NCBI GenBank assembly: GCA_015066015.1
Contig: SVPE01000001.1
Span: 1-64,000 of the forward strand
Source of the DNA: Oscillospiraceae bacterium
Lineage (GTDB): Bacteria > Bacillota > Clostridia > Oscillospirales > Acutalibacteraceae
Reading direction: 5' to 3'
Length of the DNA stretch: 64,000 bases
The translations under genes and the position numbers were made by a program. Below the pieces are notes generated by a model that saw only the letters and a list, made by a program, of their open reading frames with translations, did no database searches and was not told the origin of the DNA. Shown one piece after another: positions 17,601-24,904 of this stretch. Within the stretch, counting starts at the first letter, position 1, and each line of letters opens with the position of its first letter.

Positions 17601-18032
17601 TGGGCAACCTATCTTACCGTAAATGACGACGGAAGCTTTACAGGTGAATATCACGATTCGGAAATGGGAGTCACAGGTGACGGATATCCGAACGGAACGG
17701 TCTATATCTGTGAATTCAAGGGTAAATTCACAGAGCCGAAGAAGATAAACGAATACACCTATTCAATGAACATTGAGGAGCTTACAAACAAGAAAAACGC
17801 CGGAACAGAGTATATCGAAAACGGAGTTAAATATATCTGCACAGAGGCTATCGGTCTGAGCAATGCAAATGAGATTTATATATATCTGCCCGGTGCGCCG
17901 CTTTCCGATGTTGACGAAACCTTTATGACCTGGTCACATCTCGACACAAAGGGTCTTGAGAGGCTGCCCGATGATTTTTACGGAATATTTAATGTAAATG
18001 CCGGTAAGGGCTTTGTGACATATGATAATTGA
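14601..18032 (+). CDS. Membrane-anchored M4 (thermolysin-type) zinc metallopeptidase
   Basis: The protein has 1143 residues from ATG 14601, which has GAAGGGGAA 8 bases ahead; an ATG at 14562 is poorly supported. Order of parts: a CxxC...CxxC zinc ribbon (residues 5-22), a basic linker, one TM helix (about 41-64), a propeptide-like FTP region (YRMQQYYNGIPVYGKSVVV, about 130-180), and the peptidase domain. The peptidase has HEYMH at 412-416 and the third zinc ligand Glu435 in DEGYADIFG, the thermolysin spacing within one residue. Next come a domain near 600-700, a Thr/Ser/Glu-rich linker, and a C-terminal 350 residues including an acidic FIDLDFDGVLELI calcium-loop-like motif. A zinc ribbon before the membrane is odd for this family; topology suggests the ribbon is inside and the peptidase outside. 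Confidence 0.88.
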   Translation: MRNFCEKCGRRVDPKTGLCPACDMTHSVHMEQVGKKNKKGRKAAAAAVAVLLCVALIASGGFVGLGFLKDRGNDYKNSSYNAFTEGFTDISVTDEKSAVEAVASVADTIGIGDVEKELKVISKNTVDGDSYYRMQQYYNGIPVYGKSVVVSAGEDGETRALTSNFASITYDVSLEPTADFEAIEKSLQNYFGVDSIDFSVDENDLVIYQTENGDFVLSYELMLMGKRIIIDANSTEILSTGDLFVQDMVECEYSDGYFKGIKISESEYMIGDEEKGIFVFNADYREVIKTEEVNGDTVYVPASENSFPMTSSDNYFGNNDSFAAEEYSKAVYALKSLDTITNYYNDMDENLDTSVILTINDSYDSDNAFGGYTRIEEVTDADVPYEKEKIAAIFMGHELCNDIYSHLDTMGHEYMHGINHRYFYSDTDDSSAIDEGYADIFGELLEAKIKKQSPDWVHGQRNMRNTFDYPDADQAYPASMEDLKNSRTFTKDGSVWYYTTANSGSDYSHFASTVISHSAYLMWNGIDGTTSRKISSEKLGKLWYRSLMLLQDNADFSQCRNAVEMSARTMMKNGQLTEEQYKTVEAAFDRVGIDNAVFTCSETVKNRFDLSVVTGVEGGVINADAEVVGFNLEVIKMPVIKAGPGIVNNEMPETIIRKKVNSGRETLELENGTYVLRLTDLNDNKGVSKAVNVKIVVDGSNSSAKDEIVVNTDFTPVIVVILDGTNDGDPTPEEDTSSTEPSSGDDNSSQIPSPEFIVDIYMADKSLWLLPIEDKPIMGGYAYCFIDLDFDGVLELIRCVNDGSGKYSYNNYYRVSPENLKVEEFEISSDRQMGGIDYYTMAATSKLLKDNFDGRMFYVFADFIRDGSEAGAMIYYENYMKGTVAYAKELYGEYWGVDYSVTPNQEKREYTFDNSDVSEAEYNRKVAAFYDECTDLNLVWKYADGIAMEKADDSTKRQLLLDAYNGFSYDGFSFSGAASEGSDMWKIMPDTFIHTSGAGGWATYLTVNDDGSFTGEYHDSEMGVTGDGYPNGTVYICEFKGKFTEPKKINEYTYSMNIEELTNKKNAGTEYIENGVKYICTEAIGLSNANEIYIYLPGAPLSDVDETFMTWSHLDTKGLERLPDDFYGIFNVNAGKGFVTYDN

Positions 18033-18117
18033 CTGAAGCAGATTTCCCCTTGAGGAGCGACTTAACGAGCTTGTCGCTTAAGCTTCGTACAGATTATAAG
18101 AACAATAAAAGAAAAAG

Positions 18118-18142
18118 CCCGCCGCACATTGTGTGCGGCGGG
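18118..18142 (-). terminator. Terminator between convergent peptidase genes
   Basis: CCCGCCGCACA and TGTGCGGCGGG form an 11-bp stem. The A-run on its left gives a U-tract for minus-strand transcripts, so it mainly ends the C11 peptidase transcript. Confidence 0.8.
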
Positions 18143-18149
18143 TGTGCGT

Positions 18150-20234
18150 TTATTCCAAAGATACAATGTCGGAAGTGTAATTATTGCCGTAAATGTCTGT
18201 TACAACCATAACGGCATAATAGTCAATATTTTCCGAAAAAGCCTCAAGTTTTATTGTAATGTTTTTTATCGGACAGTTGATGGTAAGCTGATTGCTGTCT
18301 GTTTCCCAGTCCGAAACGGGCAGGACCTTGTTGTTGCTGTTATACTTTACACGTCTTATGGGCGAGTAGAATTCTATTTCTTTATATGAATACGGGTCAA
18401 GCATTGTGCGTGAGGGCATACCGTTATTGCCTGATTTTTCCGCGTAGGATATTCTGAGGGTGTCCTCCTCAGGTGTGAGTGTCAACCACGCCGTATCAAG
18501 GCGCATATTTTCTACTGTCCATAACAAAGCTTCGGCTGAGTCGGGTCCTTCTGTACCGGGATAGTCTTCTTCATCGGGCGTATATACAAGTCCGCCGTAG
18601 GTTGAGTATACTGCTTCTGTGTTTTCGAGAGTTTTTCTGAATAACGGTGAGAAGAAGGGAGTGCGAGAGCCATCGGCGGAGTTATATATTACGGGAACAC
18701 GGTAATCAAATTCAGCTCGCAGAGTGTTGTCCGAATCCAGTGTAAATTGGTTTCCGCTTGAAATGAGCACATATTCGTCTTCGGCAAAGCGGTAATCATC
18801 GAGCTCGTATTTAGCAAGGATGTAGTACTGCGCCTTGGCGTAGCTTTTTGCCTGATTTTCGGAAAGCTTCATTGAAAGTACAGGCAAGCCGTCTGAGACG
18901 GATGCCTCTTTTGTCGGCGCTGACAAGGTCTGCCAGTGAGCCTCGCTTGTTGCAGTCTGTGCATTATCGTAGCACATTTTTACATGTTTTGAGTACTCGT
19001 CTGAAAAGCCGAAGGTGTTGTAAAAATAGTTGCCCTTTATATTATGAGGATAATAGATGGATAAGCCATTCATATGCGGAGTGCTTGCACGGTTATATAC
19101 AACTGCTTTGTCAACGGCGTAAACAAGATTTTGCATAAGCGTGTTTGCTTGGTAGAGGGCATTGTTTTTTATCCAGTCGGTAAGGTCAATAAGGTCGTAG
19201 ACTGCGTCTGTTGCATCGCCGTAGGAATCGGCATATTCCTTTACTCCCCGTGCATTTAAAGAGGAGGTGGAAAGTATGCTTTTAAGAAATACGGTATTGT
19301 TAGCCTCTGAGAAAAGAGCGTCCATAGCCTGTTCAACCTTGTCAATTTCCGAAAGGTCTATGCAGGAATATGTGACATCATAAATACTGAAACCTGAGGC
19401 GGTAAGACGTTTGGTTAAAGCAATGCTTTTGTCGTAGAAGCAGTTGACATACTCGGTGCCTATCTGAGCACCGCTGTTGAATCGGTCAAGGCAGCTGATG
19501 AAGGAAAAATCAGATCCGTAGGTATAAGAGACATTTTCCGAGGCAGCCATATAGTTAGCGTAATCCTTCATACAGAAGGCCGTTTCTGCTGACGCCATCA
19601 GACAGGCCTCAAAGATTATGAACTCCATTTTGGCCTTAGGTCCGAAGCCGACGGCTTCAAAGGCATTCTGCAATTCTGTCATGCCGAGCATATCATAATT
19701 GTTCCGGTAGTCGGCGCAAACTCCGTAGTTAGGCCCTCCACCGTGGTCGGAAAGAATCAGTCCGTACTGTTGTGACGGATAGTTTGTAACACAATACCGC
19801 ATGAAGGCTTCAAGTGTTTTTCCGTCACCTATATTCTGCGCAGGGTATTCTGCAAGAAGATTCAGTTTGCCGTCACGAATAAGGTATATACAGTCCTTGT
19901 CCGAGGGAATGTTGTAGTTGTTCCACTGATTACAGCCACCTGTATAAAGGAGAATATTGTGAAAATCCGTGTTGAGTCCGGAGTTGAGAATTTCACTGAT
20001 GGAGTTTGTCGAGCTGTTGTGCTCCTGCTCAAGGTCTGCGCCGTCGAGATAAATCATTACTGTTTTCGCAAGAATCTCTCCGTCTGCGACAGAATCTCCG
20101 GGAATTACCTGCAAAGAGGACACGGGCTGTTGTGGGGGCTGCCCGTTTATAATAACGGACAATAGCTTACCTGATACGGCAAGAAGAAGAAAAACCGCGA
20201 CCCCGATTATTATTTTTTTCTTTTTTGAACTCAT
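18150..20234 (-). CDS. Clostripain-family (C11) cysteine peptidase, membrane-anchored
   Basis: The 694-residue protein has a basic N-terminus and a TM anchor or signal at about residues 8-29. Its C11 catalytic region opens with TVMIYLDGADLE; the catalytic histidine is His164 in SDHGGG and the catalytic cysteine Cys211 in IIFEACLMAS. A beta-rich C-terminal half follows. Family members cleave after basic residues and are exported. It is monocistronic, with a promoter at 20266-20294 and a terminator at 18118-18142. It converges on the M4 peptidase gene, so two extracellular peptidases lie side by side. Confidence 0.9.
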   Translation of the reverse strand: MSSKKKKIIIGVAVFLLLAVSGKLLSVIINGQPPQQPVSSLQVIPGDSVADGEILAKTVMIYLDGADLEQEHNSSTNSISEILNSGLNTDFHNILLYTGGCNQWNNYNIPSDKDCIYLIRDGKLNLLAEYPAQNIGDGKTLEAFMRYCVTNYPSQQYGLILSDHGGGPNYGVCADYRNNYDMLGMTELQNAFEAVGFGPKAKMEFIIFEACLMASAETAFCMKDYANYMAASENVSYTYGSDFSFISCLDRFNSGAQIGTEYVNCFYDKSIALTKRLTASGFSIYDVTYSCIDLSEIDKVEQAMDALFSEANNTVFLKSILSTSSLNARGVKEYADSYGDATDAVYDLIDLTDWIKNNALYQANTLMQNLVYAVDKAVVYNRASTPHMNGLSIYYPHNIKGNYFYNTFGFSDEYSKHVKMCYDNAQTATSEAHWQTLSAPTKEASVSDGLPVLSMKLSENQAKSYAKAQYYILAKYELDDYRFAEDEYVLISSGNQFTLDSDNTLRAEFDYRVPVIYNSADGSRTPFFSPLFRKTLENTEAVYSTYGGLVYTPDEEDYPGTEGPDSAEALLWTVENMRLDTAWLTLTPEEDTLRISYAEKSGNNGMPSRTMLDPYSYKEIEFYSPIRRVKYNSNNKVLPVSDWETDSNQLTINCPIKNITIKLEAFSENIDYYAVMVVTDIYGNNYTSDIVSLE

Positions 20235-20265
20235 AATACCAATTTCCTTTTATGTTGATAAATTA

Positions 20266-20294
20266 AGTTTACATTCAGAACAGGCCTTTGTCAA
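20266..20294 (-). promoter_or_regulatory. Sigma-A promoter of the C11 peptidase gene
   Basis: On the minus strand, TTGACA (20294-20289), a 17-bp spacer and TAAACT (20271-20266), 32 bp before the ATG. Confidence 0.85.
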
Positions 20295-20321
20295 CCCTGA
20301 AAAAATGCTGTGCCGATTTAA

Positions 20322-20537
20322 GCTGTCGGACTGTTGAGAAAGGTGCAAGATGCCCTTTTCTTCGCCCCGAAGGCGTACAGTGGTACTCCGAGAGGGCGAA
20401 AAAATGGCAAAACAATGCAAAAATGGTCGGGATTCGATGTCCTGACCATTTTTCTTTGTAGTTTTGTTTTTAATTTTTTATCGACGTTCTTTAGGTGTTT
20501 CTGTGCATTGTTGTTCTTGTGACTTTATCGACAGTCT
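20322..20537. mobile_element. Third copy of the 216-bp MITE-like unit (inverted)
   Basis: The reverse complement of this stretch matches the units at 2941-3156 and 3154-3369 nearly base for base, from ACTGTCGATAAAG to CAGTCCGACAG. It lacks the extra closing hairpin of the tandem copy. It lies 13 bp after the trxB stop, and its internal hairpin (about 20423-20453) can terminate the nrdG-nrdD-trxB transcript. Confidence 0.8.
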
Positions 20538-20549
20538 TGTGTGTTGCTG

Positions 20550-21458
20550 TTAACCCAGATATCTGCAGACAGCTACGGATGCTGCTGCACCGTCGGAAAC
20601 GGCAGTTGCAATCTGCCTTACAGCTTTGCTTCTGCAGTCACCTGCAACGAAAATTCCGCTTTCACCGTCCGGTATGCAGCTTTCGTCTGCAGTGATGTAG
20701 CCTCTTTCGTCAAGGCTTACTGCGTCTTTGAAGCTTTCGTTTTCGGGCTGCTGTCCGATAGCAACGAAGATGCCGTCAAAGCTGAGGTCTGTTTCTTTGC
20801 CGTTTTCCTCATTTTTAACTGTGATGCCGCGGAACTTTTCGTCACCGAGGATTTTAGTCACAACTGAGGAGAAAATTACACTGATGTTGTCTGCAGCTTC
20901 AATCTGCTCGATCAGCTTGCTTTCGCCTGTCAGGAAGGGGAGATTCTGGATAACGGTGACACTCTTTGAGGTCTTTGCAAGAAGGATTGCCTCCTGCAAA
21001 GCCGAGTTGCCGCCGCCGATTACTGCGATGTCGTTATCCTTATAAAAGGCACCGTCACATACTGCACAGTAGGAGATTCCCTCGCCGGTGAATTTTTCTT
21101 CATTCTTAAGACCGAGTGTGCGGTGCTTTGAGCCTGTTGCGATTACTACGGACTTTGCAGTATAGTCGCATCTGGTGCCCTTAACGGTGAAAATACCGTT
21201 TTCCTTGGTAATGCCCTTTGCCTCGTCAAGGTCGATATCGGCGCCCTGACTCATTGCCTGCTCAACAAGCTTGTCGGCAAACTCCGCACCGCTTACACTG
21301 AGAAATCCGGGGTAGTTTTCAACCTTGGGGGAGTGAGTGATCTGTCCCCCGAAGGTTTCCTTTTCAAGAACAAGAACATTTTTGTTTGCTCTTCTGAGAT
21401 AGATTGCCGCTGTAAGCCCTGCAGGGCCTGCGCCGATGATTATTGTATCGTAAATCAT
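20550..21458 (-). CDS. trxB: Thioredoxin reductase
   Basis: This 302-residue flavoprotein has IIIGAGPAGLTAAIYLRRA (FAD-binding) at the N-terminus and the redox pair Cys131/Cys134 in CAVCDG. The NAD(P)-binding loop is VIGGGNSALQEA, and the GIFVAGDCR FAD site is at the C-terminus. Length and order are standard. It starts 2 bp after the nrdD stop, so it is translated with nrdD. It probably reduces the redoxin domain fused to NrdD as well as cellular thioredoxins. Confidence 0.95.
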   Translation of the reverse strand: MIYDTIIIGAGPAGLTAAIYLRRANKNVLVLEKETFGGQITHSPKVENYPGFLSVSGAEFADKLVEQAMSQGADIDLDEAKGITKENGIFTVKGTRCDYTAKSVVIATGSKHRTLGLKNEEKFTGEGISYCAVCDGAFYKDNDIAVIGGGNSALQEAILLAKTSKSVTVIQNLPFLTGESKLIEQIEAADNISVIFSSVVTKILGDEKFRGITVKNEENGKETDLSFDGIFVAIGQQPENESFKDAVSLDERGYITADESCIPDGESGIFVAGDCRSKAVRQIATAVSDGAAASVAVCRYLG

Positions 21459-21460
21459 TT

Positions 21461-23836
21461 TTATGCCCTTTCAGTGAATGCTCTGATGTTTGAAAGGTTT
21501 ACGATTTTTTCAGCAGTGCCGTTTTTGATAACGACGAGGGTGGGAGCCTGCTGGATGCCGTATTCCTGTGCAAGTGCGGGGTTTTCGTCAGCGTAGACTT
21601 TTTCATAGCTGATGCCCGCAGTTTCAAGGAAGCGTGCAGCCATTTTACAGTTGGGGCAGGTTGTTGTTGCAAAGAGGATTGTCTTATCCTCGCATACTGT
21701 GCAGCTTTCCTCTGCAGCCTTTACTGCCTGCTTTGCCTCGAAGATTCTGTCTTCAATTTTTAAGGGGTTATATTCAACTCTGTGTTCGAATTCCTGGCTC
21801 TTACCGTCGTTCCAGTTCTGGACGGGTCTGTAGTAGCCTGTGATACGGCTGTAAACCTCTGTGCTTTCGCCGCAGTCGGGACAGGTGTAAACCTCACCTG
21901 CGATGTAGCCGTGATTCTTACATACAGAGTATGTCGGTGAAATTGAGTAGTAGGGGAGACGGTAGTTTTCTGCAATCTTCTTTACAAGGTTTGCAGCGCT
22001 CTTCCAGTCGGGAAGCTTTTCACCGAGGTAGGCGTGGAAAACAGTACCTGATGTATAGAGAGTATGAAGCTCATCCTGCTTGTCAAGTGCCTCGAAGATA
22101 TCGTCGGTGTAACCAACGGGAAGGTGTGAGGAGTTGGTGTAGTAGGGAGTTTCGCCCTTCTTGCTGTCAGATGCGGTGATGATGTCGGGATAGTGCTTGA
22201 CATCGTGCTTTGCAAGACGGTAGCTTGTGGACTCTGCGGGAGTTGCTTCGAGGTTGTAAAGGTCGCCGTACTTTTCCTGATAGTCGGAAAGTCTCTCGCG
22301 CATATGGTTGAGTACGTCCTTTGCAAACTGCTGAGCTCTGTCGTCGGTGAGGTTGCAGCGAAGCCAGTTAGCGTTGAGTGCAGCTTCGTTCATACCTACA
22401 AGACCGATTGTTGAGAAGTGATTTGTAAAGCCGTCTGTGAGGTATCTCTTTGTGTAGGGGTAAAGGCCTGCTTCAAGAAGGTTTGTGATAACCTTTCTCT
22501 TTATTGCAAGTGAGCGTGCTGAGGTGTCCATAAGTCTGTCAAGACGCTCGTAGAAATCCTTTTCGTCCTTTGCAAGGTAAGCGATTCTGGGCATGTTGAT
22601 GGTAACAACGCCGATTGAGCCGGTGCTTTCACCGCTGCCGAAGAAGCCGCCTGACTTTTTACGAAGCTCACGAAGGTCGAGACGGAGTCTGCAGCACATT
22701 GAACGTACATCGCTGGGCTCCATGTCGGAGTTGATGTAGTTTGAGAAGTAGGGTGTACCGTATTTTGAGGTCATTTCGAAAAGAAGCTTGTTGTTTTCTG
22801 TTTCTGACCAGTCAAAGTTGCTTGTGATTGAGTAGGTGGGGATGGGATACTGGAAGCCTCTGCCGTTTGCGTCGCCCTCGATCATGGTTTCGATGAAGGC
22901 ACGGTTGATCATATCCATTTCCTTCTTGCAGTCCTTATACTTGAAGTCCATTTCTTTGCCGCCTACGATAGCGTTGAGCTCTGCAAGGTCGTCGGGTACT
23001 GTCCAGTCAAGTGTGATGTTTGAGAAGGGAGCCTGTGTACCCCAACGTGAGGGAGTGTTTACACCGTAGATGAAGCTCTCGATACACTTTTTAACCTGGT
23101 CGTAGTCGAGATCGTCAGCCTTTACAAAGGGTGCAAGATATGTATCGAATGAGGAGAATGCCTGAGCACCTGCCCATTCGTTCTGCATAATGCCGAGGAA
23201 GTTTACCATCTGGTTGCAGAGGGTTGCAAGATGCTTTGCGGGAGCGGAGGTTATTTTTCCTGTTACGCCGCCGAGACCTTCCTTGATAAGCTGCTTGAGT
23301 GACCAGCCTGCGCAGTAGCCTGTGAGCATTGAAAGGTCGTGAATGTGGATGTCAGCGTTTCTGTGAGCGTTTGCGATTTCGTCGTCGTAAACCTCGCTGA
23401 GCCAGTAGTTGGCTGTGATTGCACCTGAGTTGTTGAGGATAAGACCGCCGACTGAGTATGTAACGGTGGAATTTTCCTTAACACGCCAGTCTGCAACGTT
23501 AACGTAGTTGTCAACGATTTCCTTGTAGTCAAGAAGTGTGGTGTTGATATCACGGAGCTTTTCGTGCTGACGGCGGTAGAGAATGTATGCCTTTGCAACA
23601 TCGGAGTAGCCTGCCTGTACAAGTACGTTTTCAACGCTGTCCTGAATGTCCTCAACAGCGATGCAGTGATCCTTGATTTTCGGCTCGAAATCTGCAGTTA
23701 CCTTGAGTGCGAGAAAGTCGATGATGTTGGGGTTATAGTCTCTCTGCTCTGCCTCGAAAGCAAGGGTGATTGCCTGTGTGATTTTTGCAAGGTCAAACTC
23801 AATAAGCTTGCCTGTACGTTTCATAACTGAATACAT
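21461..23836 (-). CDS. nrdD: Anaerobic (class III) ribonucleoside-triphosphate reductase with fused redoxin domain
   Basis: The 791-residue enzyme has an N-terminal ATP-cone (MKRTGKLIEFDLAKITQAI, residues about 5-90), followed by the NrdD glycyl-radical barrel. A zinc site is built on CPDCG, and the radical loop is RITGYYRPVQNWNDGK near residue 690. The last 80 residues are a thioredoxin/glutaredoxin-fold domain: ILFATTTCPNCKMAARFLE with the CPNC pair, then the cis-proline strand QQAPTLVVI. It makes deoxynucleotides without oxygen. The fused redoxin suggests that disulfide exchange rather than formate reduces the active site, in line with the adjacent trxB. Confidence 0.95.
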   Translation of the reverse strand: MYSVMKRTGKLIEFDLAKITQAITLAFEAEQRDYNPNIIDFLALKVTADFEPKIKDHCIAVEDIQDSVENVLVQAGYSDVAKAYILYRRQHEKLRDINTTLLDYKEIVDNYVNVADWRVKENSTVTYSVGGLILNNSGAITANYWLSEVYDDEIANAHRNADIHIHDLSMLTGYCAGWSLKQLIKEGLGGVTGKITSAPAKHLATLCNQMVNFLGIMQNEWAGAQAFSSFDTYLAPFVKADDLDYDQVKKCIESFIYGVNTPSRWGTQAPFSNITLDWTVPDDLAELNAIVGGKEMDFKYKDCKKEMDMINRAFIETMIEGDANGRGFQYPIPTYSITSNFDWSETENNKLLFEMTSKYGTPYFSNYINSDMEPSDVRSMCCRLRLDLRELRKKSGGFFGSGESTGSIGVVTINMPRIAYLAKDEKDFYERLDRLMDTSARSLAIKRKVITNLLEAGLYPYTKRYLTDGFTNHFSTIGLVGMNEAALNANWLRCNLTDDRAQQFAKDVLNHMRERLSDYQEKYGDLYNLEATPAESTSYRLAKHDVKHYPDIITASDSKKGETPYYTNSSHLPVGYTDDIFEALDKQDELHTLYTSGTVFHAYLGEKLPDWKSAANLVKKIAENYRLPYYSISPTYSVCKNHGYIAGEVYTCPDCGESTEVYSRITGYYRPVQNWNDGKSQEFEHRVEYNPLKIEDRIFEAKQAVKAAEESCTVCEDKTILFATTTCPNCKMAARFLETAGISYEKVYADENPALAQEYGIQQAPTLVVIKNGTAEKIVNLSNIRAFTERA

Positions 23837-23878
23837 AAACTGTTCCTCCTCTTTCGTTCTTTCGATTTTAAAAAAATA

Positions 23879-23922
23879 TAATCAGTATCTTCCGCTTTTT
23901 TTGCGGTGCGAGACTGATTATA
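23879..23922 (-). promoter_or_regulatory. Stem-loop in the nrdD 5' leader
   Basis: ATAATCAGT pairs with ACTGATTAT at the base, and CCGC with GCGG around a T7 loop. It lies just downstream of the nrdD -10 box. It may stabilise or attenuate the transcript; function unknown. Confidence 0.4.
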
Positions 23923-23945
23923 TCACTAAATATTGGAAAAAGCAA
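23917..23945 (-). promoter_or_regulatory. nrdD promoter
   Basis: On the minus strand, TTGCTT (23945-23940), a 17-bp spacer and TATAAT (23922-23917). An NrdR box fills the spacer. Confidence 0.75.
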
Positions 23946-24021
23946 GGGGTTAAACACAATTTATTGTATGTTTTTTTGAAAAAAACCACAAAATATTGGG
24001 ATCGACCACAATATATAGTTT
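23923..24021. promoter_or_regulatory. Cluster of four NrdR boxes
   Basis: Sixteen-base sites close to the NrdR consensus (CnAnATATnTTG type, ACACwATATATwGTGT) lie at 23923-23938, 23954-23969 (ACACAATTTATTGTAT), 23986-24001 and 24006-24021 (CCACAATATATAGTTT). The first three start 31 and 32 bp apart, three helical turns, as in known NrdR operators. The first exactly fills the spacer of the nrdD promoter. NrdR represses ribonucleotide reductase genes when dATP is high. Confidence 0.8.
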
Positions 24022-24043
24022 CGCGAAAAACGACATCCGTTTA

Positions 24044-24733
24044 TTATCCTTCACGCAGTGAAACGTTACAGTGCTGAAGCGCTAAAGTGTCTCTGAGATT
24101 TTTCATTCTTTGTGTTTCCCAGCCGTGGCAGCTTTTGTCAATCAGGTTACCCGAATCCTTGAATTGCTGCAGAAAGTAGGGCGTGTTTTCAGAGAAAAGT
24201 GAAAGAATTGCGGGAAAATTCTCCTCGGTGTGAAGCTCGTCTGTCACAGTGGTGCGGAATTCGTGGTCTATACCGCTTTCTTCGAGGATGCATATGCTTT
24301 CTTTTACGGGGGAAAAGTCGAAATCCTTTATGCCGACAGCTTCACCGTAGCGTGCGGGAGATGCCTTTATGTCCATTGCAACATAGTCGGCAAGACCCTT
24401 TGCGATAATCTCCTTTAAGATATCGGGCTTCGCGCCGTTTGTGTCAAGCTTTACAAGAAAGCCCATTGCTTTTATTTTCTCCATAAAGGCGATGAGGTCC
24501 TTCTGTAAGGTCGGCTCGCCTCCGGTTATGCATATGCCGTCGAGGATACCCTGCCTTTTGGACAGAAAGGAGAAAAACTCCTCCTCGCTTATCAGCTCCT
24601 CGGGGCTGTGGGTCACAAGAAGCGCGTTGTGACAGAAGGGGCAGCGGAAGTTGCACCCGGGAGTGAAAACCGTACAGGCGGTCTTGCCGGGATAGTCGAG
24701 TAGGGTCAGCTTCTGAAGTCCTGCGATGTTCAT
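24044..24733 (-). CDS. nrdG: Anaerobic ribonucleoside-triphosphate reductase activating protein
   Basis: This 229-residue radical-SAM enzyme has the CxxxCxxC cluster motif CNFRCPFC near residue 27, ITGGEPTLQ (SAM contact) near residue 70, and MDIKA near residue 140. It installs the glycyl radical on NrdD. The ATG at 24733 has GGAGG ahead. It is upstream of nrdD on the same strand, but the NrdR-controlled nrdD promoter lies between, so nrdD can be expressed separately. Confidence 0.93.
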   Translation of the reverse strand: MNIAGLQKLTLLDYPGKTACTVFTPGCNFRCPFCHNALLVTHSPEELISEEEFFSFLSKRQGILDGICITGGEPTLQKDLIAFMEKIKAMGFLVKLDTNGAKPDILKEIIAKGLADYVAMDIKASPARYGEAVGIKDFDFSPVKESICILEESGIDHEFRTTVTDELHTEENFPAILSLFSENTPYFLQQFKDSGNLIDKSCHGWETQRMKNLRDTLALQHCNVSLREG

Positions 24734-24766
24734 TCTGGGTTTCCTCCGTTGTTTTTATACTATAAT

Positions 24767-24795
24767 ATATTATCATTTCCTATGCACTTTTTCAA
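24767..24795 (-). promoter_or_regulatory. nrdG promoter
   Basis: On the minus strand, TTGAAA (24795-24790), a 17-bp spacer and TAATAT (24772-24767), 34 bp before the ATG at 24733. Confidence 0.65.
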
Positions 24796-24904
24796 TCTTT
24801 TTGAACAAAAAAATAAAAGAGGGACAAACCTCTTGCACAGAGGGTTAAAAGATGCTATTATTATAATGTATAATTATATATATCCGAAAAGGAGGATATA
24901 AAAT

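Noticed and set aside
24833-24867. Promoter for the Fn3 protein gene (TTGCAC with TATAAT)
   Set aside because: The spacer would be 23 bp. TATAAT at 24862 is probably a true -10, but no good -35 was found, so I did not list it.
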